Notes under the pieces: model-generated
What the model saw: only the letters and a program-made list of their open reading frames with translations
The model's database searches: none
What the model was told of the DNA's origin: nothing
Position numbers and translations under genes: made by a program
Source: VXNE01 sp965205735
Lineage (GTDB): Bacteria; Pseudomonadota; Gammaproteobacteria; Pseudomonadales; Azotimanducaceae
DNA: 64,000 nucleotides
Assembly: GCA_965205735.1 (NCBI GenBank)
Contig: OZ242179.1
Span: 4,092,001-4,156,000, forward strand
Reading direction: 5' to 3'
Part shown: one piece after another, positions 26,383 to 36,062 of the stretch
Layout of the letters: each line of letters starts with the position of its first letter
Position numbering within the stretch: the first letter of the stretch is position 1

Positions 26383-29139
26383 ATGGATTCCAACCAATTG
26401 CCGGCGGGTCTTCGGGACCTTGCGGACCGGTTTGCGGAGCGGGAGGGACTCGAACTCTCGGCGTCGTCGCGCCGGGTCATGGCGCTGAGTGACTTCGCCC
26501 AGCGCGTGGCATCGCAGCAGCGCGACTGGTTCCTGCAATCCCTGGATGCAGAGCGCTTCGAGGCGCCGTTGGACGAGGTCTGGTTCAGGAACGAATTGGC
26601 CGCGGCGACAGCCGGCTCGCCAGCCGGCTCGCCAACCGGCGCGCCAGCGGTCGCCGATCTGAAGCGGGCGCTGCGCCTGTTGCGCAACCGCTGCCAACTG
26701 TGGATTGTCTGGCGCCACCTCGCCGGGACGGCACCGCTGGAAGAGACGACGCGGTCGCTTTCCCGCATGGCCGATGGTTTCATCGCCGCGGCACTCGAGG
26801 CGGCGGAGCGGCGCGAGACGGAACGCGCGGGGCAGCCGCGGGCGGCTTCCGGCGAGGTGCAGCATCTCACGGTATTCGCGTTGGGCAAGCTGGGCGGGCG
26901 GGAACTCAACCTGTCGTCCGACGTGGATCTCATCTTTGCCTACCCGCAAGACGGGCGAACGTCATCGGGGGTGCGCAATCAGCAGTTCTTCATCCGCGTC
27001 GGGCAGGGAATCATCGATCTGTTGCATCCGGTCACGGTCGACGGCTTCGTGTTTCGCGTGGACATGCGCCTGCGGCCCTATGGCGCCAGCGGCCCATTGG
27101 TCATGCACTTCGGCGCGATGCAGAAATACTTTGAGTCGCAGGGACGCAGTTGGGAGCGCTACGCGCTCATCAAGGCGCGGGCGTGTGCGGGCGATACGGA
27201 GCGGGGCGAGGAACTGCTGGAATCCCTGCGGCCGTTCGTGTACCGGCGCTATCTCGACTTCGGCTCGCTCGAGGCGATGCGCGAGATGAAGGCGCGACTT
27301 GGCGCCGAGCGGCACCGGCCGGAGGATGTGAAACTCGGTCCTGGCGGCATTCGCTATGCGGAGTTCGCCGTGCAGGTGCAGCAACTCGTTCTCGGCGGCC
27401 GGCTGGAAAATGTGCAGAAGCCGGGTTTCCTCGACGCCCTCGCCGAGTTGGAGCGGGCCGAAAGGTTCGACGCCAGCACGGTGGCCGACCTGCGCGGGGC
27501 CTACCGGTTTCTGCGCGATACCGAGCATTGCATTCAAGCGGAGGCCGATCGGCAAACGCAGCGGCTGCCGGTGAGCGACAGCAGTCGGTTGCGGTTGGCA
27601 TTCGCCATGGGTTTCGGGTCCTACACGGCGTTCCTCTCGGCGCTTGCCCGCCATCGCGACAACGTGGAGCGCATATTCGATCGCGTCATCGGAGCGGGAG
27701 CGCTCAGAGCGGAGGGCGGCTTGTGGACGGTCCGCGAAGACCTCGCCCAATTGGCCGAAGCGGGGTTCGAGGCACCGAAAAGGGCGGCTGACCTGTTGCG
27801 CGACCTGGCCCAGGCGCGGGACCGGTCTTCGGTCAGCGACGATGGCCGGCACCGGCTTGATGCGCTCATGCCGGAAGTCCTGCAAATTGCCAGTCGGCAG
27901 CCCAGCCCCGCGCGCGCAGTGGAGCGGCTCGTGCCGATCTTCAAGACCCTGCTGCGGCGTTCGACGTACCTGGCGCTATTGCGGGAGAACCCCGAGGCGC
28001 TGGAAATATTCGTGCGGCTGGCGGGCGAGAGTCGCTGGGTGGCGGACCAGATCGCCGCGCATCCCGTGTTCATGGAGGTGCTGCTGGACAAGCACGCGTG
28101 GAACCTGTTGTCGGGCCGGGACGCGCTGGTGGAAGAACTCGGTGCCGTCCTTGCGGCCGCGCCGGACGAAGAAGCCCTGGTGGACGCATTGCGCGAATTC
28201 AAGGAGCAACGTGTTTTTCGCGTGGCGGTGGCCGAGGCGAGGGGCCTGCTGCCGATCATGCATGTCAGCGACTACCTGAGTTGGTTGGCGGAGGCCGTGC
28301 TGGAGCACGCCATTCGACTTGCCTGGGAGCAGTGCGCCAACGACTTCGAGGGACAGCGGCGGTTTATCGCGGTGGGCTACGGCAAACTCGGCGGACAGGA
28401 GTTGGGACTCGCTTCGGACCTTGACCTGGTGTTCTTGCACGACCTGCCGCGGACGGCTTCCCAGTTCCTGCACCGCATGGTGAGAAAGCTGCTGCATCTG
28501 CTCACGGTGCGGACCTATACCGGTCCGCTCTACGAGATCGACATGCGCCTGCGTCCCTCGGGCAGCGCCGGTCTCATGGTGTCGAGCCTGTCAGCGTTTC
28601 GCGAATACCAGACCAGCCGGGCATGGGTCTGGGAGCATCAAGCGCTGATCCGGGCCCGAGCGGTGGCCGGCGATCCGACGCTCATGCAGGCCTTCGAGCG
28701 CACGCGCCGGGAACTTCTGTGTCAGCCTCGATCCGCCGAGTCGTTGCGCAAGGAAGTGAAGAACATGCGGAAGCGCATCACGGCGCAACAAGGTGCCGGC
28801 CTTGACCTGAAACGCGGCGCGGGGGGCATCGTCGACCTGGAGTTCATCGTTCAGTACCTGGTCCTCGCCTGGGCGCACGAGCATCCGAATCTCGCCACCT
28901 GGTCGGATAACGTCAGAATATTGGAGGAAGCGGGCAACGCTGGCTTACTGTCGGAAGAAGCGGTCGAGCGACTGGTGATCGCGTACCTCGCCCTGCGCGG
29001 TGAAGTGCACCGCCAGACCCTGGATTTGCCGGAATCGGCTGAAGCCGATGCGCGGCTAACCGTCTACCGGCAAACCGTATGCGACATGTGGGAATCGCTG
29101 TTTGACGAACCGCGCGGCCTGGCGCCTTCCAAACCTTGA
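26383..29139 (+). CDS. glnE: bifunctional glutamine synthetase adenylyltransferase/removase
   Basis: A 918-residue GlnE, which adenylylates and deadenylylates glutamine synthetase in response to PII. Two nucleotidyltransferase domains are clear: the N-terminal removase signature LGKLGGRELNLSSDVDLIFA and the C-terminal transferase signature GYGKLGGQELGLASDLDLVF. The ATG at 26383 (MDSNQLPAGL) is my choice; an upstream frame start at 26302 gives a non-conserved leader. A 12-bp repeat (GCCGGCTCGCCA, three imperfect copies near 26610-26645) encodes an Ala-Gly-Ser-Pro linker before the first domain. Confidence 0.95.
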   Translation: MDSNQLPAGLRDLADRFAEREGLELSASSRRVMALSDFAQRVASQQRDWFLQSLDAERFEAPLDEVWFRNELAAATAGSPAGSPTGAPAVADLKRALRLLRNRCQLWIVWRHLAGTAPLEETTRSLSRMADGFIAAALEAAERRETERAGQPRAASGEVQHLTVFALGKLGGRELNLSSDVDLIFAYPQDGRTSSGVRNQQFFIRVGQGIIDLLHPVTVDGFVFRVDMRLRPYGASGPLVMHFGAMQKYFESQGRSWERYALIKARACAGDTERGEELLESLRPFVYRRYLDFGSLEAMREMKARLGAERHRPEDVKLGPGGIRYAEFAVQVQQLVLGGRLENVQKPGFLDALAELERAERFDASTVADLRGAYRFLRDTEHCIQAEADRQTQRLPVSDSSRLRLAFAMGFGSYTAFLSALARHRDNVERIFDRVIGAGALRAEGGLWTVREDLAQLAEAGFEAPKRAADLLRDLAQARDRSSVSDDGRHRLDALMPEVLQIASRQPSPARAVERLVPIFKTLLRRSTYLALLRENPEALEIFVRLAGESRWVADQIAAHPVFMEVLLDKHAWNLLSGRDALVEELGAVLAAAPDEEALVDALREFKEQRVFRVAVAEARGLLPIMHVSDYLSWLAEAVLEHAIRLAWEQCANDFEGQRRFIAVGYGKLGGQELGLASDLDLVFLHDLPRTASQFLHRMVRKLLHLLTVRTYTGPLYEIDMRLRPSGSAGLMVSSLSAFREYQTSRAWVWEHQALIRARAVAGDPTLMQAFERTRRELLCQPRSAESLRKEVKNMRKRITAQQGAGLDLKRGAGGIVDLEFIVQYLVLAWAHEHPNLATWSDNVRILEEAGNAGLLSEEAVERLVIAYLALRGEVHRQTLDLPESAEADARLTVYRQTVCDMWESLFDEPRGLAPSKP

Positions 29140-29158
29140 CCTCGCGCGCGGTCAGTAG

Positions 29159-29551
29159 TCAGAGAATGACGGCGCCGACGCGCGTGATTTCCTGAAAATG
29201 CGCATCGAAGGTGAGGATCGTACCGCCGGACCGCGCCGCGGTTGCGGCAATCCAGATATCGTTGGTGGGAAGCGGACGGCCTTTGCGCCGCAGTTCGACG
29301 ACGATCTCTCCGTAGATGCGGGCGACCTCCTCGTCCACCGCCACGACCTCGACAACGGCATGACTCAGGAACTCGTCGAGTTCCTGCATGTTCCTGGCGC
29401 GACGCTTGCCAAGAAGGAAGCCCGTCCAGAGTTCGCCGATGACGACGCTGGGCATCCCCACCCAATCCGCGGGGTCGACAAGGTCGACAACACGCGCATC
29501 TCCTCGCCGGAGATTGCTGTAGGCGGATGTATCGAGACACAGGCGCGTCAT
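29159..29551 (-). CDS. VapC-type PIN-domain toxin
   Basis: A 130-residue PIN toxin: MTRLCLDTSAYSNLRRGD, the glutamate in VVIGELWTGFLLG, LPTNDIWIAATAARSGGTIL, and FDAHFQEIT. These supply the four acidic positions of the RNase site. The ATG at 29551 overlaps the antitoxin stop as ATGA; a GTG two codons earlier is less likely. It ends just after the convergent glnE. Confidence 0.9.
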   Translation of the reverse strand: MTRLCLDTSAYSNLRRGDARVVDLVDPADWVGMPSVVIGELWTGFLLGKRRARNMQELDEFLSHAVVEVVAVDEEVARIYGEIVVELRRKGRPLPTNDIWIAATAARSGGTILTFDAHFQEITRVGAVIL

Positions 29552-29799
29552 TGCCACATGTCCTCATCGATCTCCTGGAAGGAAGCCACAGCCTCTTCAA
29601 ACAGTCGGAACTCGTCCTCGGTCCAGGTTCCCGCGAAACGGCGCAGCCCGTTGCTGCGTCGTCTCTCGTTCGCGAGTCCGAGCGCTTCGTGCATCAGAGA
29701 CAGAACCGTGCGGTTAAGCGAAAGCCCGCGACGCTGAGTTTCTTCCGCCAATGCGTTGGCCATATCGGGGGGAACGTTGCGGACGGTAATAGTCTTCAT
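29548..29799 (-). CDS. ribbon-helix-helix antitoxin (FitA/VapB type)
   Basis: An 83-residue antitoxin: MKTITVRNVPPDMANALAEE, then GLSLNRTVLSLMHEALG for the DNA-binding domain, and an acidic tail RRFAGTWTEDEFRLFEEAVA for toxin binding. I chose the ATG at 29799 for the family-like start. A perfect palindrome, GTGCATGCAC, lies 16 bases upstream at 29815-29824 and may be its operator. Confidence 0.85.
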   Translation of the reverse strand: MKTITVRNVPPDMANALAEETQRRGLSLNRTVLSLMHEALGLANERRRSNGLRRFAGTWTEDEFRLFEEAVASFQEIDEDMWQ

Positions 29800-29913
29800 C
29801 GGCGGAGTCTGTGTGTGCATGCACTGACATGAAGTCTATAGAACCATATTTTTGCAGGCAATGACTCCTCATGCCTTCCATGGTCGATGGCGCGGCCAGC
29901 GCAGCTTGTGGCG

Positions 29914-32067
29914 CTAGCTGAGTTGCGTGACCGGAATGAGGTTCTGTTTTCGACAGTAGCGACGGCCGAAGACGATGAGCCCGTAGAAGGCCCCGGTCGT
30001 CAGGGTCCCGATGGCAACAATCCATAGGATCGACGAAACGGGGTGTTCGGCGAAGCTGCCGATCTGGTAGCAGAGCACGGCGGCGGCGTATGCGACCGCA
30101 AGAGACCATGCCGTGCTGAATACCGCCCATCCGCTGCCGATTTCCTTGTAGATGACCCCGATCGTAGCCACGCACGGCATGTACAACAGGATGAAGAGAA
30201 GATAGCTGAATGCGCCGAGTTGGCCGTGGAACAACGCGCGCATGGCCTGAATCGTGTTGATTTCCACGGCTTGTTCGGACGCGGCGGCTTGCGTGTCGGC
30301 GACATTGCCGACGCCGACCCCGAGTGGATCTGAGAAAGATGCCCCCAGATCCGCCAGGTTGTCGCCGATACTGTGCCACGCGGCGGCGATTTCGTCGCCG
30401 AGGTTGAATGCGGCCAAGTCGTCCTGCTTGACGGCGTACAGCGCGTCCAGAGTGCCGACGACCACTTCCTTGGCGAATATTCCGGCGAATATGCCAACGG
30501 TTGCCGGCCAGTTGTGCTCGTCGATTCCCATCGGGTGGAACGCTGGCGTGATCGTGCGACCGATGGCCGCCAACGCCGAGGTGTCTTTGTCCCGGTGGCC
30601 GAAGGAGCCGTCTGTCCCGACGGAACTGACGATATTGAGGACGATCACGACGGCAACGATGGCTTTGCCGGCCCGTAACACGAAACCCTTCAGTCGTTGC
30701 CACGTGTGCAGCAGCACGCCCCGAATCGTCGGAAGATGGTAGGACGGCAATTCAATCGTCAGGTGGGAGACCTCGTTGTGCAGCAGGTATTTGCGCACGG
30801 CCAGGGCGGACAGGATGGCGATGGCAATGCCTATCAGGTACAGGACGAAGACGACGTTCTGACCGTTGTTCGGAAAGAACGCGGCGGCGAACAACGCATA
30901 CACCGTCAAGCGGGCGCCGCAGGACATGTAGGGCGCCATGATCGTGGTGAGTATGCGGTCCGGTTCCCGCTCAAGGCTGCGCGTTGCCATCACCGCCGGC
31001 ACATTGCAGCCGAAGCCGACGATCAGCGGCACGAACGACTTGCCGGGCAAACCGACGCGTTGCATCAAGCGGTCCAGCACGAAGGCGATACGCGACATAT
31101 AGCCCGAGTCTTCGATCACCGCCAAGGCCAGGAACATGCAGCCAATGATGGGAATGAACGTGCCGACGAGTTGTATGCCGCCGCCGACCCCGTCCGCGAG
31201 GAATGCGGAAAGCCATTCTGGCGACCCCAAGGATGTGTAGATCGTCCGCGGTCCTTCAACAAATAGCGCGTTGCCCGCGATGTCGAAGAAACTGATGAAG
31301 GCGGAGCCCACGTTGATGGTGAACATGAACATCAAGTAGATGACGCCGAGGAAAATCGGAAACGCCAGAAAACGGTTCAACACCACGGCGTCGACGATAT
31401 CGGTCGGGGTGCGACGAACCGATCTTGCGCGAACGACACCTTCCACCAACGCGTCGATGTCCCGGTAGCGTTTCAGGTCGACGGCGTGGGCGGGCGTCGC
31501 TGCGCTGTCGGTCGGCGCGGTTGCGGCGGCCGGCACTTCGCGTCTCGCGTCGGCAATTGTGGCCTTCAACGCCTGGATGCCTTCCCGGCGCGATGCCACG
31601 AGGGGCACGACGGCGCAACCAAGCGCACGGGACAGGGCTGCGACGTCGACGCTGATCCCATGCTGCGCGGCGACATCCATCATGTTGAGCGCAACCACTA
31701 CCGGCGCGTCCAGTTCCTTCAGTTGCGTCGTCAGGTAGAGGCCTCGCGTGACGGACGAAGCATCGATGACGTTCACCACAACGTCCGGTTTGGCGTATTT
31801 CAGGTAGTCGCGCGCGATCTGCTGATCTACGGCGGAGTCGGTTCCGGTGTCGCCGAGGCTATAGGTGCCGGGCAAGTCCACCACTTCATTTTGCCGGCCC
31901 TCATGATCGTAGCGCCCCGTCTTGCGTTCGACGGTTACGCCGGGCCAGTTGCCGACGCGTTGCCGGGCGCCGGTCAAGGCGTTGAACACCGTTGTCTTGC
32001 CGGAGTTCGGGTTCCCGACGATGGCGATGATGGAGGGGCGTGTCAGGCGCGTTCGAGTTCCAGGCAT
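29914..32067 (-). CDS. feoB: ferrous iron transporter FeoB
   Basis: A 717-residue inner-membrane Fe(II) transporter. The N-terminal G domain has IVGNPNSGKTTVFNAL (G1), VVDLPGTYSL (G3) and ALNMMD (G4). It is followed by a helical spacer and a polytopic membrane half with the two Gate motifs and conserved cysteines in VGFGCNVPAVMATR and YMSCGARLTVYALFAA. It overlaps feoA by 25 bases. No FeoC gene follows within the operon. Ferrous uptake fits with the nearby bfr/bfd iron store. Confidence 0.95.
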   Translation of the reverse strand: MPGTRTRLTRPSIIAIVGNPNSGKTTVFNALTGARQRVGNWPGVTVERKTGRYDHEGRQNEVVDLPGTYSLGDTGTDSAVDQQIARDYLKYAKPDVVVNVIDASSVTRGLYLTTQLKELDAPVVVALNMMDVAAQHGISVDVAALSRALGCAVVPLVASRREGIQALKATIADARREVPAAATAPTDSAATPAHAVDLKRYRDIDALVEGVVRARSVRRTPTDIVDAVVLNRFLAFPIFLGVIYLMFMFTINVGSAFISFFDIAGNALFVEGPRTIYTSLGSPEWLSAFLADGVGGGIQLVGTFIPIIGCMFLALAVIEDSGYMSRIAFVLDRLMQRVGLPGKSFVPLIVGFGCNVPAVMATRSLEREPDRILTTIMAPYMSCGARLTVYALFAAAFFPNNGQNVVFVLYLIGIAIAILSALAVRKYLLHNEVSHLTIELPSYHLPTIRGVLLHTWQRLKGFVLRAGKAIVAVVIVLNIVSSVGTDGSFGHRDKDTSALAAIGRTITPAFHPMGIDEHNWPATVGIFAGIFAKEVVVGTLDALYAVKQDDLAAFNLGDEIAAAWHSIGDNLADLGASFSDPLGVGVGNVADTQAAASEQAVEINTIQAMRALFHGQLGAFSYLLFILLYMPCVATIGVIYKEIGSGWAVFSTAWSLAVAYAAAVLCYQIGSFAEHPVSSILWIVAIGTLTTGAFYGLIVFGRRYCRKQNLIPVTQLS

Positions 32068-32273
32068 GCCGCTTCTCGGGGCCGAAGCGCCAGGCGAAAA
32101 CCGCGAAAGTGGATTTCGACAGGGTCGCCGAAGGGGGCGAAGCGCTTCAGGGTGAACGCTGTACCCGGCGTCAGGCCAAGGCTGATCAGGCGTTGGGCAA
32201 CGTCGTCAATGCGGCTGTATGCGACTACGCGCGCGCGTTCGCCGACGACAAGGTCTGGGAGCGTCATTGCCAT
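32043..32273 (-). CDS. feoA: FeoA SH3-like protein
   Basis: A 76-residue FeoA, the small cytoplasmic partner of FeoB. Starting at the ATG at 32273 gives MAMTLPDLVVGERARVVAYS, then RLISLGLTPGTAFTLKRFAP and the final EIHFRGFRLALRPREAACLE, the typical SH3-like fold. An alternative upstream start at 32309 would place the Fur-like box inside the coding region, so I prefer the shorter form. Confidence 0.9.
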   Translation of the reverse strand: MAMTLPDLVVGERARVVAYSRIDDVAQRLISLGLTPGTAFTLKRFAPFGDPVEIHFRGFRLALRPREAACLELERA

Positions 32274-32287
32274 GTCCGCATTGTAGT

Positions 32288-32302
32288 TCGGAATAATTCT
32301 CA
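32288..32302 (-). promoter_or_regulatory. Fur-like box upstream of feoAB
   Basis: Read on the minus strand, TGAGAAT-T-ATTCCGA shares its first half exactly with the bfd box and agrees less well in the second half. It lies 15 bases upstream of the feoA start. The arrangement fits iron repression of feoAB. The 270 bases to the next gene otherwise hold only the short repeat noted below. Confidence 0.55.
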
Positions 32303-32493
32303 TTAGCAAACGTAATTTGATGCTGATCAGGAACTATTTGCAGCATCGGCCAACTGCACAAGCAAGGCGCCTTCGCGACGACCTGGCGCGGTCGTGTCCC
32401 GACCCACCGGTCGCGAATTCCCCGCAGGTGGCGTGGGTCTGCGGCAAAGCACTCACGCAGAGATTCCACTCGGCCCGATTCCCGACTATTGTG

Positions 32494-32575
32494 TGGCCGT
32501 CCGGGACAGCCACCGAACATATGGAGTGTGGCCGTCTGGGACTGGCCGTCCGGGACAGCCACGGAGCGTATGGAG
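32494..32575. repeat. imperfect tandem repeat in the leader of the GMC oxidoreductase gene
   Basis: Two 33-base copies (TGGCCGTCCGGGACAGCCAC followed by CGAACATATGGAG or GGAGCGTATGGAG), 49 bases apart, with a third partial copy (TGGCCGTCTGGGAC) between. The second copy carries the GGAGAG used as ribosome site. It looks like a local duplication of the leader. Confidence 0.7.
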
Positions 32576-32580
32576 AGTTC

Positions 32581-34206
32581 ATGCCGGCATATGACTACAT
32601 CGTGGTAGGCGCAGGTTCCGCCGGTTGCGTGCTCGCCAATCGGCTGAGCAGCGATCCCCGCAATTCGGTGCTGCTGCTCGAAGCCGGCGGACGCGATTGG
32701 AGTCCCCTCATCCACATTCCCGGGGGCTTCTGGCAGATGATTGATCGGCCGAGCGTGAACTGGTGTTTCGAAACCGTGCCGGAATCGAATACCTATCAGC
32801 GCAAGATCCCCATTCCGCGCGGAAAGGTGTTGGGCGGTTCCAGTTCGATTAACGGCATGCTGTACGTGCGCGGTCAGGCGCGGGACTACGACACCTGGGC
32901 CCAGTTGGGCAACAGGGGCTGGTCCTTCGAAGAGGTGCTGCCGTTCTTCAAGCGTTCGGAGAGTTTCGAACGCGGCGGCGACGCATTCCACGGCGAGACG
33001 GGCGAGCTGAACGTCGCGGACATGATCGAGGGCCACCCGATCGTGGACGCATTCGTCGACGCGGGCGGCGAGATCGGCTACGCGAAAAACCCGGACTACA
33101 ACGGGGTCTCGCAAGAGGGGTTCGGCATCTACCAGGTGACCCAGCGCAACGGCAGGCGGGCCAGCACCGCGCGCGCTTTCCTCGATCCGGTCCGGGCGCG
33201 CTCGAATCTCACCATCGCCACTCGCGCGCTCGCGCAACGCGTCCTCACCGAGGGATCGGGATCCGCCGCGGGGAATGACATTCGAGCGATCGGCGTCCGC
33301 TATACAGTCGGCGGTCGAACTGTCGAAGCAACCGCCGACAGGGAGGTGATTCTGGCTGCCGGCGCGGTGCAGTCGCCGCAATTGCTGGAACTTTCCGGTA
33401 TCGGCCGAACCGAACTGTTACGCAAGTACGGTATCGATGTCGTGCGTGATCTTCCTGCAGTTGGCGAGAGCTACCGCGACCACTACCTCAGTTCCGTCGC
33501 GTGGCGCGTGCGGGGCGCGACCAGGACGCTGAACGAGGACACGCGCGGCGCGCGTCTGCTGGCGGAGGCGGTCAAGTATGCGTTGCGCCGCCGCGGCGTG
33601 CTGACGTACACGGCGGGAATCGGCCACGGCTTCGTGCGCACGCGGGCGGAGCTCGAAACGCCGGACGTGCAATTTCACTTCGCGCACGCGAGCCATGACC
33701 CCGGCCGCCCGCGCGGGACATTGGAAAAGGAGCCGGGGATGACCTGCGCGGTTTGCCAGTTACGTCCGGAAAGCACCGGCTCGATTCATATTCAAAGCGC
33801 CGACCCCGCCGCGGCTCCGGCGATCAGGCCGAACTTCCTCTCCGAGGAGGTCGACCGCGCCGCCTTGATCGAAGGAATACGCATCGCCCGGCGCGTGGCT
33901 GGCGCGCCCTCCCTGGCCCGCTACGCCGAACGCGAACTGTACCCCGGCGAGGGTGTGCGGTCGGATGACGAGATTCTCGAATACTGTCGGCGTACCGGCT
34001 CTACCGTGTTTCACCCCGTCGGCACCTGCAAGATGGGAGGCGATGCCAACGCCGTGGTGGACGAGCGGTTGCGGGTACGCGGCGTCGCCGGGTTGCGGGT
34101 GGCGGACGCGTCGGTTATGCCGACCCTCGTTTCCGGCAATACGAACGCGCCGACCATCATGATCGGGGAGAAGGGCGCCGCGATGATTCTCGAAGACAAC
34201 GCCTGA
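32581..34206 (+). CDS. GMC-family FAD oxidoreductase (choline dehydrogenase-like)
   Basis: A 541-residue glucose-methanol-choline oxidoreductase, an FAD enzyme oxidising primary alcohols. It has the dinucleotide fold VVGAGSAGCVLANRLS, the GMC signature RGKVLGGSSSINGMLYVRGQ, the second signature AAGAVQSPQLLELSGIG, and the C-terminal catalytic region GSTVFHPVGTCKMGG with NTNAPTIMIGEKGA. The ATG at 32581 follows GGAGAG. BetA itself is slightly longer and none of its usual partners lie nearby, so the substrate is open. Confidence 0.9.
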   Translation: MPAYDYIVVGAGSAGCVLANRLSSDPRNSVLLLEAGGRDWSPLIHIPGGFWQMIDRPSVNWCFETVPESNTYQRKIPIPRGKVLGGSSSINGMLYVRGQARDYDTWAQLGNRGWSFEEVLPFFKRSESFERGGDAFHGETGELNVADMIEGHPIVDAFVDAGGEIGYAKNPDYNGVSQEGFGIYQVTQRNGRRASTARAFLDPVRARSNLTIATRALAQRVLTEGSGSAAGNDIRAIGVRYTVGGRTVEATADREVILAAGAVQSPQLLELSGIGRTELLRKYGIDVVRDLPAVGESYRDHYLSSVAWRVRGATRTLNEDTRGARLLAEAVKYALRRRGVLTYTAGIGHGFVRTRAELETPDVQFHFAHASHDPGRPRGTLEKEPGMTCAVCQLRPESTGSIHIQSADPAAAPAIRPNFLSEEVDRAALIEGIRIARRVAGAPSLARYAERELYPGEGVRSDDEILEYCRRTGSTVFHPVGTCKMGGDANAVVDERLRVRGVAGLRVADASVMPTLVSGNTNAPTIMIGEKGAAMILEDNA

Positions 34207-34269
34207 GGTGCGCGGCATGCAACATGACGTTCATCGACGACCCTTGGCCCGATGGCCGGGACGGCGTCC

Positions 34270-36058
34270 ATGACCGTGTATCGGGCGCCGACCCGCGACA
34301 TGTGGTTTGTATTGGAGGAACTCGTCCCCTGGCGTGAGATCAACGCCTTGCCGGGCTACGAGGACGCGACGCCGGATATCGTGCGCGCCGCCTTGAAGCA
34401 AGCCGCGACATTGGCTGAAGAGGTCATCGCCCCGACCAACGTCCCTGGCGACCGCGGCGGCGCGCGGCTGGACCCCGATACGGGCGGCGTGCATGTCCCC
34501 GACGGGTTCAAGCAAGCGTTCGAACGGTTTCGCGACGGCGGTTGGCCGGGCCTCGGCGCCAATCCCGAATTCGGTGGCCAGGGCTTGCCGGAAGTGCTTG
34601 CCGTCGCGGTGTCGGAACTCTGGCAGTCGGCGAATCTCGCGTGGTCGAACTGTTCCGAACTCTCTCACGGGGCGGTGCGCGCGATCGAGGCGCATGCCAG
34701 CGATGGCCTGAAAACGGCCTACCTGCCGCACCTGATCGATGGCTCCTGGACGGGCACGATGAACCTCACGGAACCGCAGGCGGGGTCCGACCTCGCGTTG
34801 ATCCGCTGTAGCGCGACGCCCGAGGGCGACCACCATCTCATCAGCGGACAGAAGATCTTCATTACCTACGGCGATCACGACATGGCGGACAACATCGTCC
34901 ATCTCGTGCTGGCGCGTTTGCCGAACGCGCCGCCGGGCGTGCGGGGTATCAGCCTGTTCCTCGTGCCGAAGATCCTCGTCGGGGCAGACGGCAACCTGGG
35001 GCCCGCCAACCGCGTGAAGGCGATTTCCATCGAGCACAAGCTCGGCATTCACGGCAGCCCGACCTGCGTCATGCAGTACGACCGCGCCGTCGGCTACCTG
35101 GTGGGCGAAGAACATCGCGGTCTCGCCTGCATGTTCACGATGATGAACCGCGCCCGCATCGGCGTCGGCCTGCAGGGATTGTCCGTGGCGGAGCGCGCTT
35201 ATCAGCACGCGTTGCAGTACGCGCAAGAGAGGGTGCAGGGCAACCTGCCGGGCGGCGACGATCCCGTAACGATCATCCATCACCCCGATGTGCGCCGCAT
35301 GTTGATGGAAATGAAGGCGCAGATAGAAGCGATGCGCGCCGTAGGCTACATCGGTGCCTCCTCCCTTGAACGCGGGGCGCGCGGCGCTGAGGAGTCGCGG
35401 TCTCGACACCGGGCGCGGGCGGATTTGGTGACGCCGATCATCAAGGGCTGGATCACCGAAACAGGACAGCAAATCACTTCGCTCGCGCTACAGGTGTTCG
35501 GCGGGACAGGTTTCGTCGAGGAGACCGGCGCGGCGCAGCACTACCGCGACGCGCGCATCACGACGATATACGAGGGCACGACGGGCATTCAGGCATCGGA
35601 CCTGGTCGGCCGCAAGATACTGCGTGACGGCGGTGTGGCGATGCGAGCATGGATTGCGGAAATGCGAGACATCGACAGCGACGTTGAAGCGGGGCTGCCC
35701 GACCAGTTCGAGGCTTACCGCACCGGGGTAAACAGGTTGGAGTCGGGCGTCGACTGGCTGTTCGCAAATGCCGGCAATGACTTCCGAGGGGCGGGTGCCG
35801 CGGCGGTGAACATGTTGATGCTGTGCGGCATCGTCGCCGGGGCGCATGCCATGATGCAGAGCGCGCTTGGCGGCGGCGGCGCGCCTCGAGGCGGCGGATG
35901 ACGACGCGTCCTTCTTCACTGCGAAGATCGTCACCGCGCGGTTCTACAACGCCCACATCCTGCCGCGCGCGGGCGCGCATCTCGCGGCGGTCCAGGCGGG
36001 CGCGGATGGCGTCATGGGTCTGACGGAAAGGCAGTTCGAACCCGTCCCGTTGCGATAA
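34270..36058 (+). pseudogene. acyl-CoA dehydrogenase, frameshifted near the C-terminus
   Basis: A large acyl-CoA dehydrogenase (about 596 residues when repaired) of the type with an extra C-terminal helical domain. The ATG at 34270 gives TVYRAPTRDMWFVLEELVPW. Flavin and substrate segments are intact: GTMNLTEPQAGSDLALIRC, EHKLGIHGSPTCVMQYD and QVFGGTGFVEETGAAQHYRD with YEGTTGIQASDLVG. Near 35868 the frame fails in a GGCGGCGGC run. Removing one G restores the tail (AARLEAADDDASFFTAKIVT... stop 36058). Without repair it stops at 35901. The catalytic part is complete either way. Confidence 0.88.
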
Positions 36059-36062
36059 GATA

